A DNA stretch of 64,000 nucleotides from NCBI GenBank assembly GCA_949752735.1, contig OX457038.1:62779111-62843110 (forward strand), in the 5' to 3' direction. Below are positions 1 to 11,389 of this stretch, piece by piece (positions within the stretch are counted from its first letter, which is position 1; each line of letters starts with the position of its first letter). This stretch comes from Lumbricus terrestris. Taxonomy: Eukaryota > Annelida > Clitellata > Crassiclitellata > Lumbricidae. The notes under the pieces were generated by a model. It saw only the letters and a program-made list of their open reading frames with translations. It did no database searches and was not told where the DNA came from. A program made the translations under genes and the position numbers.

Positions 1-400
1 GCGGGTATAGCCTACGTCTGAAGTTGGCAGGAGATCTTACTTCATGACGATGAATTTATGCAGATGTCGAATGAAAGTATATTCATCAAAGGCAGCCTAT
101 ATACTCATGTGACCCATGCATTTGAGTTATCGATGAACAATATAGCATCTTAGCAAAAATTCAAGTATGCAAGTGAAGGGGAGGCCACTAATCAACGGAT
201 AAAAGAGTTGAGAACCTAAAGTAGATCACCGGGAACGCTCAATTTGATTAATCCTAATTTCGATAAGCGCCCGTGACATGCAACAAGCTGCTGTCCATTA
301 ATTTTTTTAGATATATATCTCTTAAACCAACATCGATATAATGACTTCGGATTCCGATATTCTCAAGTTAAGCGCGAATAACATATCGTGATCGGCTGTA
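1..400. other. No gene seen
   Basis: AT-rich sequence with no convincing reading frame, splice pattern or repeat boundary. Confidence 0.5.
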
Positions 401-408
401 TGTAGGCC

Positions 409-552
409 CAGTGTGAGAATTGTGGAAAAATAACTGGGGGGGTTGGACCATTATCCACTTGGAATTGGGGTGTAAAAAACATACTTTAACATGGGGCTCT
501 AAGAAAGACTGGGGGGTCGAAACCCCCCAACCCCCCGGCAATTCTCACCCTG
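409..552. mobile_element. hAT-like MITE, CAGTGTGAGAATTG ends
   Basis: A 144-bp non-autonomous DNA transposon. The ends CAGTGTGAGAATTG and CAATTCTCACCCTG are inverted repeats. The exact 8-bp duplication TGTAGGCC flanks it at 401-408 and 553-560. The 8-bp duplication and CAG...CTG ends are typical of the hAT superfamily. It has no coding capacity. A similar end (GGAAATTCTCACCATG) appears near 53628, so another relic may lie there. Confidence 0.85.
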
Positions 553-572
553 TGTAGGCCTATCATCTATCC

Positions 573-902
573 CAGCGGTTCCCAACCCGTGACCCGCGGG
601 CCAAAAGTGGCCCGCCTGGCCTACAAAAATGGCCCGCAGCATATCAATGGATTATGAAAAATATATGTAAATATTGACAATTTGTACATGATGGAATATA
701 TAATCCCTTTCTATTGCAAATTATTTAATAAATCGCATAAAGCATTCTATTTCAATTCAATTATAACAATTTTATACGCCTTTAGTTAATTAAATTTTAG
801 GTTTGTGGCCCCCCTAATGTCCTTCAACTATGGAAAAGTGGCCCTCGTGTCCTCCAACTTAGAAAAAGTGGCCCAACAGTCAAAAAAGGTTGGGAACCAC
901 TG
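573..902. mobile_element. hAT-like MITE, CAGNGGTTCCCAACC ends
   Basis: A 330-bp element starting CAGCGGTTCCCAACC and ending GGTTGGGAACCACTG. The exact 8-bp duplication ATCTATCC lies at 565-572 and 903-910. Inside are GGCCCGC-rich ends and an AT-rich core with no ORF. A second copy in the opposite orientation lies at 52917-53279. The ends resemble hAT/Charlie-type elements; superfamily assignment rests on ends and duplication only. Confidence 0.9.
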
Positions 903-910
903 ATCTATCC

Positions 911-1445
911 GAATGCTTGGCAATGTCGATGAAGATAGGCCTACATAGGCCTACACAGAAAATTCAGCGCTCACAGCGAAGCATGGTTCCTTCTTTCGGA
1001 GCCAATGGCGTATATCAAGGTTTGGGGCCCTGTGCGGAGTTTCAGTGGTGGACCCTTGAGCGCTTGAATTGTATGAATTCCCCATTTAACTGCAAACCAA
1101 AGAGGGGTCACGTGCAAAACGCCTGGCGCTTTGCCGATATTTGCATATTTCGCACCCAAAAATTAAATTAAAATGAGCTCATTACATGTATATCTATTAT
1201 TTGCTCCAATTTATCTTTAGTAAAATTCAGGCCAATAAAACCACCGATCGAGTGTGTAGCCTACGCTGCACATGCTGATTTGATGACTTCTGAATCTTCT
1301 TAAAGTAACACATCGACTACGGCCGCCGGAGACCTTGTGCAGGCTGGGAGGTCTTGTGCACGCGGGGGGCCTAGTGCAGGCGTGGGGCCTATAGTGCAGC
1401 GGGGGCTTCTGCAGTACATTAATAGCATAGTCTGCACAACCCATT
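911..1445. other. No gene seen
   Basis: Contains short open frames on both strands without recognisable protein features. Positions 1335-1400 hold degenerate GTGCAGGC/GGGGCCT repeats. Nothing else is supported. Confidence 0.5.
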
Positions 1446-1451
1446 GCAACG

Positions 1452-1680
1452 TACCGAGCCCCTAAAAGGACATGAATGCAAAAATATTATCTCGTGCGAA
1501 CGAGATATTATCTCGTGCGAACGAGATATTATCTCGTGCGCACGACTTAATATCTCGTGCGCACGACTTAGTAACTCGTGCGCACGAGATATTATCTCGT
1601 GCGCACGAGATAATATCTCGTGCGCACGAGATAATATCGATAAAATATTTTTGCATTCATGTCCTTTTAGGGGCTCTGTA
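1452..1680. mobile_element. MITE with a core of tandem palindromes
   Basis: A 229-bp element with inverted repeats of about 35 bp. The left arm is 1452-1488 (GAGCCCCTAAAAGGACATGA within it) and the right arm is 1643-1680. The hexamer GCAACG borders both ends (1446-1451 and 1681-1686) and may be the target duplication. The core (1490-1635) is a run of roughly 20-bp units that are each near-palindromes of the form TCTCGTGCGCACGAGATAATA. Overlapping long ORFs on both strands are by-products of this repetition. Superfamily is uncertain. Confidence 0.75.
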
Positions 1681-1689
1681 GCAACGCCA

Positions 1690-2840
1690 CTGTTCGGAAC
1701 GGTCATTCTGTTAATGTTTGTACCATGCATTTCTTATTAAAATTCTTCCGATTTGCAATCTTTCTTTGTTTCAGATTATTAGGACACACGTGCTTAAAGC
1801 CCTTAATTATATAGAAGGCCATAGTGAGCCATGGCATCGCTATCGAGTTTTTTAAATACGCTCTGTTACAACCCAGATGCCACCGGCGTAGCTTATTTAG
1901 GGGTTCGTCTATATTCAAACCATCCTGAAAATAAATATTACTATTGCCAAAATGCCAAAACGTTCATCTTTTCTAATTGACACACATATATACGGGCCTT
2001 ACGCTGTGACATTGTCCAGTGGACCCTCAAATTTTCTCCTGGCAACGCCCTTGCCAGAATTTACAGTTCGGGCCTACTTGTTTATAAACTAGATCATCAT
2101 TTTATACAGACCTATTGCATTATAGGGCCTAGAGGCCTACCCGTTATTGAGCAATAATGCGTTGATGCATAGAAGCATGCCTTCAAGGCGCGTATAGGCC
2201 TATCGTGCGCGTGATGAAGTAGAGAAGAGCAACAACCACAGGCCTATCATACACAGACTGGGTCACAAAAACACAGTCCGTGAAACTCATTCGCGATTTG
2301 TAACTGCAATGATTCCGTATCGTAGGCTACACCGCAAATAAAAAAAAACACCTCCGACTCGAAATTGATATCTTAATTATGGCATAGCGATGATCTGAGG
2401 AGAAAGAGAAGAAATGTATACACTTCACGGTCGTAGCCTATAATTATAGGAACCTATAACGTATGACTCATTTTTGCAACGGAAACGAAAACGCTACCAA
2501 TAGGCTACAGACATATAGATGCACTCATTCATACATGTAGAGTCATGGAGCACAGTCTTCTATAATAATTGGAATTCCGATGGTCATAGTCATTTAGTGG
2601 CGTTGTTAGTAGCCTAGTAGGCCTAGTAGCATGCAGGCTATGGATATTTATAGCGGCAGTAGTAGTTGCAGTAGTGAGATAGGACAACGGCCCTTGGCGG
2701 TTAGCCTATTTTTCATCTGTTATATTTCGGATCAGCTTCGAAAGAGTAAGCTTATACCATCTAGCGAATGATTAAGTCTAAAATTGCCACAAAATTAATC
2801 GATTAATTATTTGCTACATCACCATAATTACTTTTCATCC
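1690..2840. other. No gene seen
   Basis: Intergenic sequence with several TAGGCCTA-type words and no supported gene, RNA gene or clear transposon boundary. Confidence 0.5.
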
Positions 2841-3130
2841 ATCCGACTTCTACCGTGGCATGAATCTCTTTCACCAATCCAGCTTTCAATTCCAACAACA
2901 ATTTCTTTATCAATCCAACTTCTATTTAAATAACAATTACTGTTCATCAATCCAACTCCAATTTCAGCAAGAACCTTTTAACCCCACTTCTATTTAAATA
3001 AAAATCACTTTAATCAGTCCAATTTCTAGTTAAATAACAGCTATTGTTCATAAGTCCAGCTCCAATTTCAGCAAGAACCTTTTCATCTATCCGTTTTCCA
3101 TTTAACCAAAAAAGTTTTTTAACAATCCGA
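2840..3130. repeat. Degenerate tandem repeat (AATCCAACTTCTATTT)
   Basis: Repeated words such as ATCCAACTTCTATTTAAATA and TCCAATTTCAGCAAGAACC recur every 60-70 bp with strong divergence. The composition resembles the array inside the Mutator-like element at 24745-25080 (ATCCAGCTTCTATTTCAG), so the two may be related. No boundaries can be defined. Confidence 0.5.
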
Positions 3131-3336
3131 GTGCAAGGATATTATTTTTGCAAGAATTCCTTGTGTACCACCAGTGTTAAAATACGTGCAATGGACATGC
3201 AATGAATTAGAATTCTAAAGAGATAGATCACCATTTAATTGCGAACATAGCCTACTATATGAACAACCATGGTCATAGTTTATGGTCAATCAGGATCGAC
3301 AGACGTTGCATTGTTTCTTACTGGTTTCCAACACTT

Positions 3337-3542
3337 AGGGCTTCAGATTTTTTAGCGTGCAGTTGCACACAAAATGCGCAGTTCTAAATGGATCTGTGCA
3401 GTTGTAGAAGCACTTCCGTGCAGTTGAAACTAGCAAAATAGTTCATTCTCCTCCAATTGGAAGTAATTTACCATGGTCCATGGAGGATGGGAAAGAAAAG
3501 AAGGGGTTGTGCAGTTCTAAAAATTCCTTATAAACAGCCCTG
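3337..3542. mobile_element. Dispersed repeat, GTGCAGTTCTA family, copy 1
   Basis: About 205 bp sharing GTGCAGTTGTAGAAGCACTT, a CCAATTGGAAGTAATTTACC block and CCATGGAGGATGGGAAAGAA with copies at 12371-12566 and 39037-39231 (both inverted relative to this one). It ends in CAGCCCTG, matching the CAGGGCTG start at 12371. Likely a small non-autonomous DNA transposon. No clear duplication is seen for this copy. Confidence 0.6.
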
Positions 3543-3885
3543 CTAGTCTTCGTAAATGTGGTTACACCGAGATAGGATAAAGTAATAGCATAATTATAGG
3601 CTATTCCTCATCTGGGCGAACACATGAGCTGCAAAAGTTTTAATTCTATCACAACAGCGTTTGGGAAGTTATTGTCTCAACCAGCGGAAGAGAAACCCAA
3701 TAATGAGGAAGAGCAAAATGAATTGTTGTGAATTTTATGTTCCCTAGAGTCATCAAATTTGGCAATCGTCAATGACCGTATAGACTGCAGTAACTGACAG
3801 CCCGTATAGTAAATCGACCCAAAATATGTCAGACTCTTCATATTCACTCGACCCTGTAGCATTCCCATATAGGCCTACATGTAAG
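3543..3885. other. No gene seen
   Basis: Unremarkable intergenic DNA leading into a tetranucleotide repeat. Confidence 0.5.
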
Positions 3886-3886
3886 C

Positions 3887-3887
<1 letters not shown>

Positions 3888-3922
<35 letters not shown>
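3888..3922. repeat. (GTCT)n microsatellite
   Basis: An almost perfect run of the GTCT tetranucleotide. Confidence 0.95.
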
Positions 3923-4145
3923 TTCTATCTGCCTCTCGTCTTCCATTTTGCAGCCGAGACAAACGCCAAGATATTGTTGGCTTTCGCCGATAATAAAACG
4001 AGAGAAAGGGTATACACGATATATTACGATTGTAATACCAATTGATACTGCTTTAGGCTACCACCAGGTTTTTACGACGTCCCGACGACATCCCATGGAT
4101 GCTCAATATGAGAATGGACCCTCATTTACAATTATAGGGCCAATT

Positions 4146-4295
4146 CAGGGCTTAAAGTGTAGAAAAAGTATAGTGCCTAGACGCCCGTCACTTCTCCAGG
4201 CTCTGCTGTCCAAATAAGTGGCAGGATGGCGTTGAGATTTGAAAATAAGTGCCTGGACACCGTCCATGACCGTCCAGCCACACTTTTGAGCTCAC
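4146..4295. mobile_element. Repeat, CAGGGCTTAAAGTG family
   Basis: Begins CAGGGCTTAAAGTG. Its right part (ATAAGTGCCTGGACACCGTC through GTCCAGCCACACTTT) is the reverse complement of the sequence starting at 51163, so this is a dispersed inverted-repeat family. No matching target duplication could be read, and the right end is uncertain. Confidence 0.55.
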
Positions 4296-4469
4296 GGGCC
4301 TAGGCTGCAATAGGCATACATAAATTTTGAATGCTCATTTGTACATTATACACAGCTATGTATCAGCCTATATGTGACTGGTCAAAGGTATAGCTTATAT
4401 AAATATACACGTATAGTTGCAATTGATAGAAATTATGATTATTGTTTTTCTGATTATCTGCTTCCTCGT

Positions 4470-5260
4470 TCTTCTGTTTTCGTGCACGATCTTCTCCGCC
4501 CCATCCACCTTTCCACCTCTCCATTCTCATTTTCTTCATCGCACTCTCCATCCATCTTTCTCGTCTTCCTCTTATTGCGAAACTCCCCACCACTTGATTG
4601 CTTTCTTATTTCTCTTATGAAGCTTCTCTTCCTTCGTCCCACTCCTACATGGTCCTCTTCCTCCAATTCCTTCAAATATACATGTATACGTGTACTTCTC
4701 CTGCTGTCTCTTGCTTCCCCTATAGTTCCTCTTCTTAATTATCGTTCTATTCATCCTTCCCTCTCCACCGTCTGCTTCACCTCCTCCCATTGTTCTCGAT
4801 CTTTCTCCTATTCCTCTCCCTTTCTCCCAGTGACCCTCTTTCTTTGTCCTTAATCTTCCACTTATATATACCGTACTCTTCATTCGCTCAGTCCACGTAT
4901 TTTTCCAAACCTATATTCTCACGACTTTTCCACCTTTCCATGTCCTCATCCTCCCTCATGTATACCAGACGTTCCTCTCTATTTTACACTTGTCCTTCTC
5001 CATCTCCATCACCAGGATCTGCGTCCGCCACATCTTCCGCGTCTCGCAAATTCTTAATTATTTTTTACCTTCATTCTAACGGATAATACGTTAACGACTT
5101 TATCAAGTAATGGCATCATTTCTTTCCGACGCTCTTCTTACCCTGCTTAAATTCGTCCGCTACACTACGACCACCTCCTCCGCCTCCTCTTCCACTTCGT
5201 TCTTCTCGTCCTCTTCTTCGTCTTTCTTCTCTTTCTCTTCCTCCTCCTCCTCTCCCATTG
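4470..5260. repeat. Pyrimidine-rich tract
   Basis: About 800 bp dominated by C and T on the + strand (TCCTCTTCCTCC-type words, densest near 5165-5260). The open frames across it, including a 159-codon one from 4374, are Ser/Leu/Phe-rich products of the bias and show no domain. Confidence 0.7.
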
Positions 5261-5768
5261 TCTTCGTTACCTCAAGATAACCTTTTTCAGTCCATTATGA
5301 CGTGATCAGTTTCTAAATCGCCCTCTCTTTTTCACCATGCATCTCTGCTTATCTTCCACTTCTTCTGTGCTTTTTTCTTTTTTTAAATCCATCTGTCTGT
5401 GCGTCTGAGTGTGTTCTCACTTCTCACGGTGCATTTCCTAATCGCAGTCTCGAGATTTATGCAGCGCTCAAAACGTACGCTGTCATGAAACCACTTTGCA
5501 TGCATCTGTTATATGCTTATAATACGAAGTAAATTGCGTACGTGTCAACCCTACCTCTTTGTTGATTGATTGGCTATTAACAAATGCTCAGTCAAAACAG
5601 TACCAATAGGCAGGTTAGACCAAATTCGTCAGTCCCTGATCTGGATCCATGGATTAGGTAACTGGGAGCTGTGGATGGCGTTTAAAATCGGAGCGTCGGG
5701 AGCGATACATGAGTTGGATGAGGGGAAACCAGGAAATCTAGAAAGGCTGTGGAAAAATTATGCCTTCA
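5261..5768. other. No gene seen
   Basis: Intergenic. One 67-codon frame (5570-5773) has no recognisable feature. Confidence 0.45.
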
Positions 5769-5771
5769 GTT

Positions 5772-5950
5772 GATGGATGGATGGATGAATGGATGAATGG
5801 ATGGATGGAGGATGGGTGGATGGATGGATGGATGGATGGATAAACAAACAGACAGATATAGATAGACAGACCGACAGACCGACAGACAGACAGACAAGCA
5901 AGCAGATAGGTAGATATACAGACAGGCAGGCAGGCAGGCAGATAGACAGA
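5772..5950. repeat. Compound microsatellite (GGAT)n/(CAGA)n/(GGCA)n
   Basis: Successive runs of GGAT, then AGAC/CAGA, then CAGG tetranucleotides. Reading frames here are repeat artefacts. Confidence 0.9.
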
Positions 5951-5989
5951 CATACAGATAGATTATACTATAGATTATACATACATATA

Positions 5990-6520
5990 GATTATAGATT
6001 TTAGACGAAAATTCGTCAAAAGGAAATTATCGCAATACATAAATTATAGGAATGATTTTGAACGCATTGAAAATATCAAGTCATTTAGTACATGATGCCC
6101 ACTATCATAATATCATAATAGTCACCAGGATTTCGCTCTGCAGGAGTCCAGCACTTTAAAAATAAATTCCATATAATAATATATACATACCCATCATTTA
6201 AGCCACTCTGGTCCTTAAGTCATCTCACAAATTAGTACCTGCAAATCTCCTCTGAAAATAACTGATAGCCTACGCAACATTTCGCCCGCGACTATAATAT
6301 AGCTTACTCACCCGTCTCACCCGTTCGATACAATGCCGACAAAGAATATAGTCTGTGGCATATATCTATAGTGCAACTCGCTGTGCGAATCCTCTTGACA
6401 TACAAGATATCGATGGTTACTGAAGACCCTTCTTGTAGCGATGTTAAGGACGTTTTAACTGTAGTATTACGGTTTACAGATTAAGACGGCACATTCCAGC
6501 TTTTATTGCAAGCAAAATGG
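5990..6520. other. No gene seen
   Basis: AT-rich intergenic DNA before the long CATA array; nothing supported. Confidence 0.5.
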
Positions 6521-6524
6521 CACC

Positions 6525-7073
6525 CATACATACATACATACATACATACATACATACATACATACATACATACATACATACATACATGCAATCATACATA
6601 CATACATACATACATACATACATACATACATACATACATACATACATACATACATACATACATACATACATACATACATACATACATACATACATACATA
6701 CATACATACATGCATGCATGCAATCATACATACATACATACATACATACATACATACATACATACATACATACATACATGCAATCATACATACATACATA
6801 CATACATACATACATACATACATACATACATACATACATACATACATACATACATACATACATACATACATACATACATACATACATACATACATACATA
6901 CATACATACATACATACATGCATGCATGCATGCAATCATACATACATACATACATACATACATACATACATACATACATACATACATACATACATACATA
7001 CATACATACATACATACATACATACATACATACATACATACATACATACATACATACATACATGCATGCATAC
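6525..7073. repeat. Very long (CATA)n microsatellite
   Basis: About 550 bp of CATA tetranucleotide, interrupted four times by a CATGCAATCATA variant (near 6585, 6718, 6778 and 6932) and by short CATG runs. All long ORFs on both strands (YIHT or MYVC repeats) come from the repeat. Confidence 0.97.
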
Positions 7074-7425
7074 AGTGATGGCAGCTTCATATTTTAGCCT
7101 CGGCATTCGAGGCCTGGTGGTCAGCGTCGTCGATTCTCTCTTCCGTGGCTTGGGAGAACGGAGAACAGCCGCCCACGCCTCTTGGATGGCTTCAATGTAG
7201 GAGACCCAGACGTCACTCAGACAGTGTTTAGTTAATTACCTTTGAAATCGTTGCAACTTAAACAAGACCTGGTATAGAACTGCAGCAGTCGCGTTGCTTT
7301 GGCAATATTCCAGACAATAATTGTTTAAGTAGGTAGGCAAGTCTATTCTTTAATTAGTACTAGGCACGGTAAGTAGGCCTATTGTAAACGACATGTTTGA
7401 TGCATTCAAACAAACAAAGCAAACA
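7074..7425. other. No gene seen
   Basis: Unique-looking sequence with no supported gene. Confidence 0.45.
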
Positions 7426-7427
7426 TA

Positions 7428-7450
7428 TTATAATATATATATATATATAT

Positions 7451-7501
<51 letters not shown>
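7428..7501. repeat. (TA)n microsatellite
   Basis: Two adjoining TA runs separated by a single TG step near 7450. Confidence 0.95.
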
Positions 7502-7502
<1 letters not shown>

Positions 7503-7659
7503 CTTACAAGTCAGGAATTGAGTGAAAGAAGGTATTCTAAATAGACCTACCACAACAGTGTCTTGGTATAGGTCTACTTGGCGAAATAACTCTTCTTGGT
7601 ATACATGTAACATGACAGTTCGTTTCTCTGAGGTTCCGATAAGTCAAAAAAATTCGCAT

Positions 7660-7800
7660 TGATATAGCGCCCATTGAATTAAGCTCTCGCTACTCAGAGG
7701 CGCTCCCGACAACAGCGCGGACACTACATCGGAGTTTCCCGTCGTAGCGCATGAGCAATTGGAAGGAAGGACGTGCTCGTAAATGATGCCCTGCAAAGAT
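7660..7800 (-). mobile_element. SINE copy, 3' part
   Basis: On the - strand this reads a body (CAATTGCTCATGCGCTACGA, GAAACTCCGATGTAGTG) then GGGAGCGCCTCTGAGTAG and a GGGCGCTATATCAATG tail. The body matches the SINE at 8820-9016. The tRNA-like head is not recognisable here. The tail matches those of the LINE relics in this window. Confidence 0.6.
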
Positions 7801-8056
7801 GAGGAAAACGAAGTCGTTCCTATAGCAACCAATCTATGTTCTCTCCGTCTAATTTAAAGGTCAGTTAGGTGGACCTGCAGTAAGACGGAATCAGGCAATG
7901 GTATTTAAAACTGCAGCGCAACGAAAGAAAATGAAAAAGGGCAATAATGGGCTATCCATGAATTCTGCTATTTTGAGAAATAGAATCCTTTCATCCGCAT
8001 CAATGGATTCTCATGTTTCACATATATAATTATAGGCTATATATAATTATATATTA

Positions 8057-8421
8057 CATATAGGCGGAGACCTGGGCCGAGAATTGGGGGGACGGAAAGA
8101 CGCGAAATCTTCCCGAAAAATTTCTGACGACCGGCCAAATCTGGGGAAAAAATCGTTTCGCCGCCAAAAAAAGTTGATGACTTTTTTTTTTTTTTTTAGT
8201 CATCCGGCCAAATTTTGACGAAATACTTCTATTTTCGCCGCCAAAAAAGTTGATGACTTTTTTTTAGTTATCCGGCCAAATCTCGGCGAAATTTTCTATT
8301 TTCGCCGCCCAAAATAGTCTTGACGCTCAAACATTGGGGGGGACAAATGCATGGGCCGTCCCCCCCAACACTTTTATTGGGGGGGACCGTCCCCCCTGCC
8401 CCCCCTAGGTCTCCGCCCATG
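8057..8421. mobile_element. hAT-like MITE, GGCGGAGACC family, copy 1
   Basis: A 365-bp element with CAT(AT)AGGCGGAGACCTGGG at the left and CTAGGTCTCCGCCCATG at the right. The exact 8-bp duplication ATATATTA lies at 8049-8056 and 8422-8429. It contains two GATGACT-T(n)-AGTCATC-like hairpin modules (8173-8205 and about 8250-8272) and a CCCCCC-rich right end. Other copies are at 35116-35407 and 55752-56191. Confidence 0.85.
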
Positions 8422-8819
8422 ATATATTATATATTATATATGGGCTTTATGCATGCAATAAATCAGTTGCTTAAGGTGAAAATATATAATGGTGGTATAT
8501 AGCTCAAGCATGGCTACATGTAGCTGCAGTAAGTATATACAATTGGGGGAGGTGGATTTTAAGCATATTATTATACATATTGTTTAAACATTTACTGGTT
8601 CTTTTCTAGCTTGTTGAGGTTCTGCTGAATCCGCCTTAAACTCTGCATTGACCGTCCGTTTGGTATACATACATAGAAACAACCCCTCTGACCTGCCGCA
8701 GCGTGCGTGAATGCATGTGCTTGGCTTTCTAGCAACGATTCAGCAATGATTGTCTGTTGATCACGATTAGGAATTGCGATTTGTGGTTTGTTCAAGCTTG
8801 ACAAGCGCATCCAGTTAGG

Positions 8820-9016
8820 CTATATACCTCTACTCAGAGGCGCTCCCGACTAGACCTACAGCGCGTTCACTTCATCGGAATTTCACGCCTAAGCGCACGA
8901 GCAATTGCGAGTGAAGGACTTTCTCAGGGTTCTGTATACGCTGCGACTTGAGGTGGATTCGAATCTGCAACCTTCCGGCTCCAAGGCACCGAACATACCA
9001 GTACACCACCGCCCCC
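8820..9016 (-). mobile_element. tRNA-derived SINE
   Basis: On the - strand it begins GGGGGCGGTGGTGTACTGG, resembling a tRNA 5' end with an A-box-like segment. GATTCGAATCC follows as a B-box-like RNA polymerase III element near 8955. The body leads to GGGAGCGCCTCTGAGTAG near 8845. This is the layout of a tRNA-derived SINE, not a functional tRNA: the cloverleaf is incomplete and a long body follows. A body-only copy is at 7660-7800. Confidence 0.7.
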
Positions 9017-9640
9017 AACAATGTGTACCGTCAGGGAGCTCCAGCTTATGCCAACTTCTGTTCCAGTCTGAACGTCCTTGAACTTTTCATCCACGATGAA
9101 CAGACTAATAACGAAAGACCATAGCCTATACATACATGTTGATTCTGTCGCCCATCCAGTCATCCTATGACGTATACCACTGGAGCAGCTTCGCCACCTG
9201 CAGCCAAGAATGCGATCGAATTTGACTCTGTTGGTAGTAGACTTACACGACATTTTAACGGCGTCTTAATGACCTCAAGGGTCGCGGACGACTTCAATAA
9301 AAACACGGTTTTATGTCCTTCTCTTCTCCTCTCTTATCTCTTTCCTCATTTCGACTTTGCGTGATGTTTTTGCTTGTTCGTGTCGTTTTCCGTATTTTCA
9401 ATCGTTTCTTCCTCGTTTATTTATTTTCTTTTGCGCTTCGAGTCGTTTTCGTGTCCGCTGATGGCTGCTTTGCTGTCGCCGGCTCTCATCTTAAAGTTGT
9501 TTTTTAGGTATGCAATAATTTTCAGATAATACTTCGGCTTCTGTTGGATTACTCATGACCTATCTTCTTTGATATTGATTCATCAGGCTGCATGTTATTC
9601 CTCTGATCATCGCTCCACTATACTACGTAGCCGACACTGT
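9017..9640. other. No gene seen
   Basis: Several short frames, none with recognisable protein features. Confidence 0.45.
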
Positions 9641-9644
9641 CTCT

Positions 9645-9832
9645 TTTGTCATTCCTTGTTGTCATTCCCTGTTGTCATTCCCTGTTGTCATTCCCTGTTG
9701 TCATTCCCGGTTGTCATTCCCTGTTGTCATTTCCGACTGTCATTCCCTGTTGTCATTCCCTGTTGTCATTCTCTGTTGTCATTCTCTGTTGTCATTCTCT
9801 GTTGTCATTCATGGTTGTCATTCCCGGTTGCC
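9645..9832. repeat. 13-bp minisatellite (GTTGTCATTCCCT)n
   Basis: About 14 tandem copies of GTTGTCATTCCCT with scattered substitutions. Because 13 is not a multiple of three, all three frames give related Ser/His/Cys/Val repeats; these are not genes. Confidence 0.93.
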
Positions 9833-10078
9833 CATTCAGCCCATCCATCGTTTCAGAAGCAGTTGGTCAACGTCTTTCTTTCTTTCAGTTGATTTGACGA
9901 TGTTGGAATTTTATAGACCCTGCTTTGCAAGACGGGAGGCTCTTCTAAGCGGTTATACATGTAACTGGGCGAGCTTTCCGATGGAGGACAAACGAAGTCA
10001 AATTGACGTCTTCAACAGATAAGTCTGGTCCTACCATCTAGACCGCAGCAGTAACTTGGTATTTAGTGTGTGGGGGCG

Positions 10079-10345
10079 CAGTGGCGGCGCTAGGGGTGCT
10101 GGGGCTAAGCTCCCTACAAGAGACTCAGCCCCCTCCCTTAAAAAAGGGCCATCCGAATTTTTTTCATTGAAATATCCACGATTTTCGGCTGACTACTAAA
10201 ACATTTTGGCGGCGAAAATGGAAAATTTTCATGAGATTTCGGTCGATGACTAAAAAAAAGGTCCTCAGAAATTTCGGCGGCGAAAATGGAAAATTTTTGC
10301 CGCGAGGTTTCAGCCCCCGAAACTGAAATCCTGGCGCCGCCACTG
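10079..10345. mobile_element. hAT-like MITE, CAGTGGCGGCGC family, copy 1
   Basis: A 267-bp element with ends CAGTGGCGGCGCTAGG and CTGGCGCCGCCACTG. The flanks TGGGGGCG and GTGGGGGG are only an imperfect duplication in G-rich DNA. The core has a GATGACT-A(n)-GGTCCTCAG module and GGCGGCGAAAATGGAAAATT repeats. Further copies are at 11087, 31834, 35471 and 37316. Confidence 0.8.
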
Positions 10346-10349
10346 GTGG

Positions 10350-11040
10350 GGGGAGGTGGTGCACGCATGTGTGGCGCTGCATGTATGCATATATAATTAT
10401 ATATAATTTTTTTATGGACACACATATATATATAATTATTATATGTGAGTTATACAGCCTATAATGCAGGATGATACTTCGGAGAGTACTATACAGCTAG
10501 AATACTGCATTGGCCAAGTTCATATCCGTCGCATTAAAATTGGATCACATTCTGCACCATGTGTTGCAAAGTACACAATGCGTATACATAGGCAGCCAAT
10601 AGAAAAGGTCCACGTAAGACGATCGTTGTTAGGTCATGGTCGTTTACAACAATTATTATTATTGGTTGAGCAAATCTTTACAGCATCAATTCAAGATTTC
10701 TCATAGGAGGTCCTCCTCCAATCCCGATGGAAAGAAGATTACTTATTAAGGCTGTTCTAGAATCCATGCGAAGAAGAATCCCGGTGTAGTAGTATAGTAG
10801 ACCTATATTCGCGACTCGAGAGGAAGTCCATTCTCCAAACAGACGGACCAACGCCCGAAACGCAGCAGAATTAGAGATAATTATGCACATAATTAGAGAT
10901 AATTATGCACGAAAGAACCAACAGTTCACGATGAAAACCATTGCAGAAATCCTATCTATAGCAGATTTGCCAAGGCAAAAGTAACCGCAAAGCATACTAA
11001 TATTCTGCGAAGTGCAACGACTGAAAGTGACAGAGAGTGA
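10350..11040. other. No gene seen
   Basis: AT-rich intergenic sequence. A short direct repeat (AATTAGAGATAATTATGCAC, twice) lies near 10868-10910. Confidence 0.5.
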
Positions 11041-11086
11041 GGGAGGGTTCGCCGCGAGTTTGAGTCACCCTATAGATGTAGGTAGG

Positions 11087-11378
11087 CAGTTGCGGCGCTA
11101 GGGGCTATGGGGGCTAATTAAACCCCCTAAAAAGTAGATCCATTTTTTCTCCATGTAAATAAAAGATTTGGACGATTAACACCATTTAGCCGCCCAAAAT
11201 AACCGTGAAGGCGCGCACGAGGTTTGTCAAACAGTTTGGCGGATACGAAAAAGGACCAAATTTCCCAAAATTTCTACCAAATGACTAAAAAAAAGGTCGT
11301 CAGAAATTTTGGCGGCTGAAGTGGAAAATTTTCTCCCGCAAATTCAGCCCCCCAACGGAAATCCTGGCGCCGCCACTG
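11087..11378. mobile_element. hAT-like MITE, CAGTGGCGGCGC family, copy 2
   Basis: A 292-bp element with ends CAGTTGCGGCGCTAGG and CTGGCGCCGCCACTG. The exact 8-bp duplication TAGGTAGG lies at 11079-11086 and 11379-11386. The core carries ATGACTAAAAAAAAGGTCGTC next to TTTTGGCGGCTGAAGTGG. Confidence 0.88.
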
Positions 11379-11389
11379 TAGGTAGGTAT

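Noticed and set aside
1419..1740. Overlapping ORFs with LSRAHE/ISCARD repeats
   Set aside because: Palindromic repeats of a MITE; the same pattern appears in four frames.
4374..4853. 159-codon Ser/Leu/Phe-rich ORF
   Set aside because: Caused by the pyrimidine-rich tract; no domain, and similar frames on both strands.
6474..7200. Long ORFs of YIHT/MYVC repeats on both strands
   Set aside because: All are translations of the CATA microsatellite.
8940..9016. Possible tRNA gene
   Set aside because: A- and B-box-like words are present but no full cloverleaf, and a SINE body and retroposon tail follow.
9569..10022. Three overlapping Ser/His/Cys-rich ORFs
   Set aside because: Products of a 13-bp minisatellite read in three frames.
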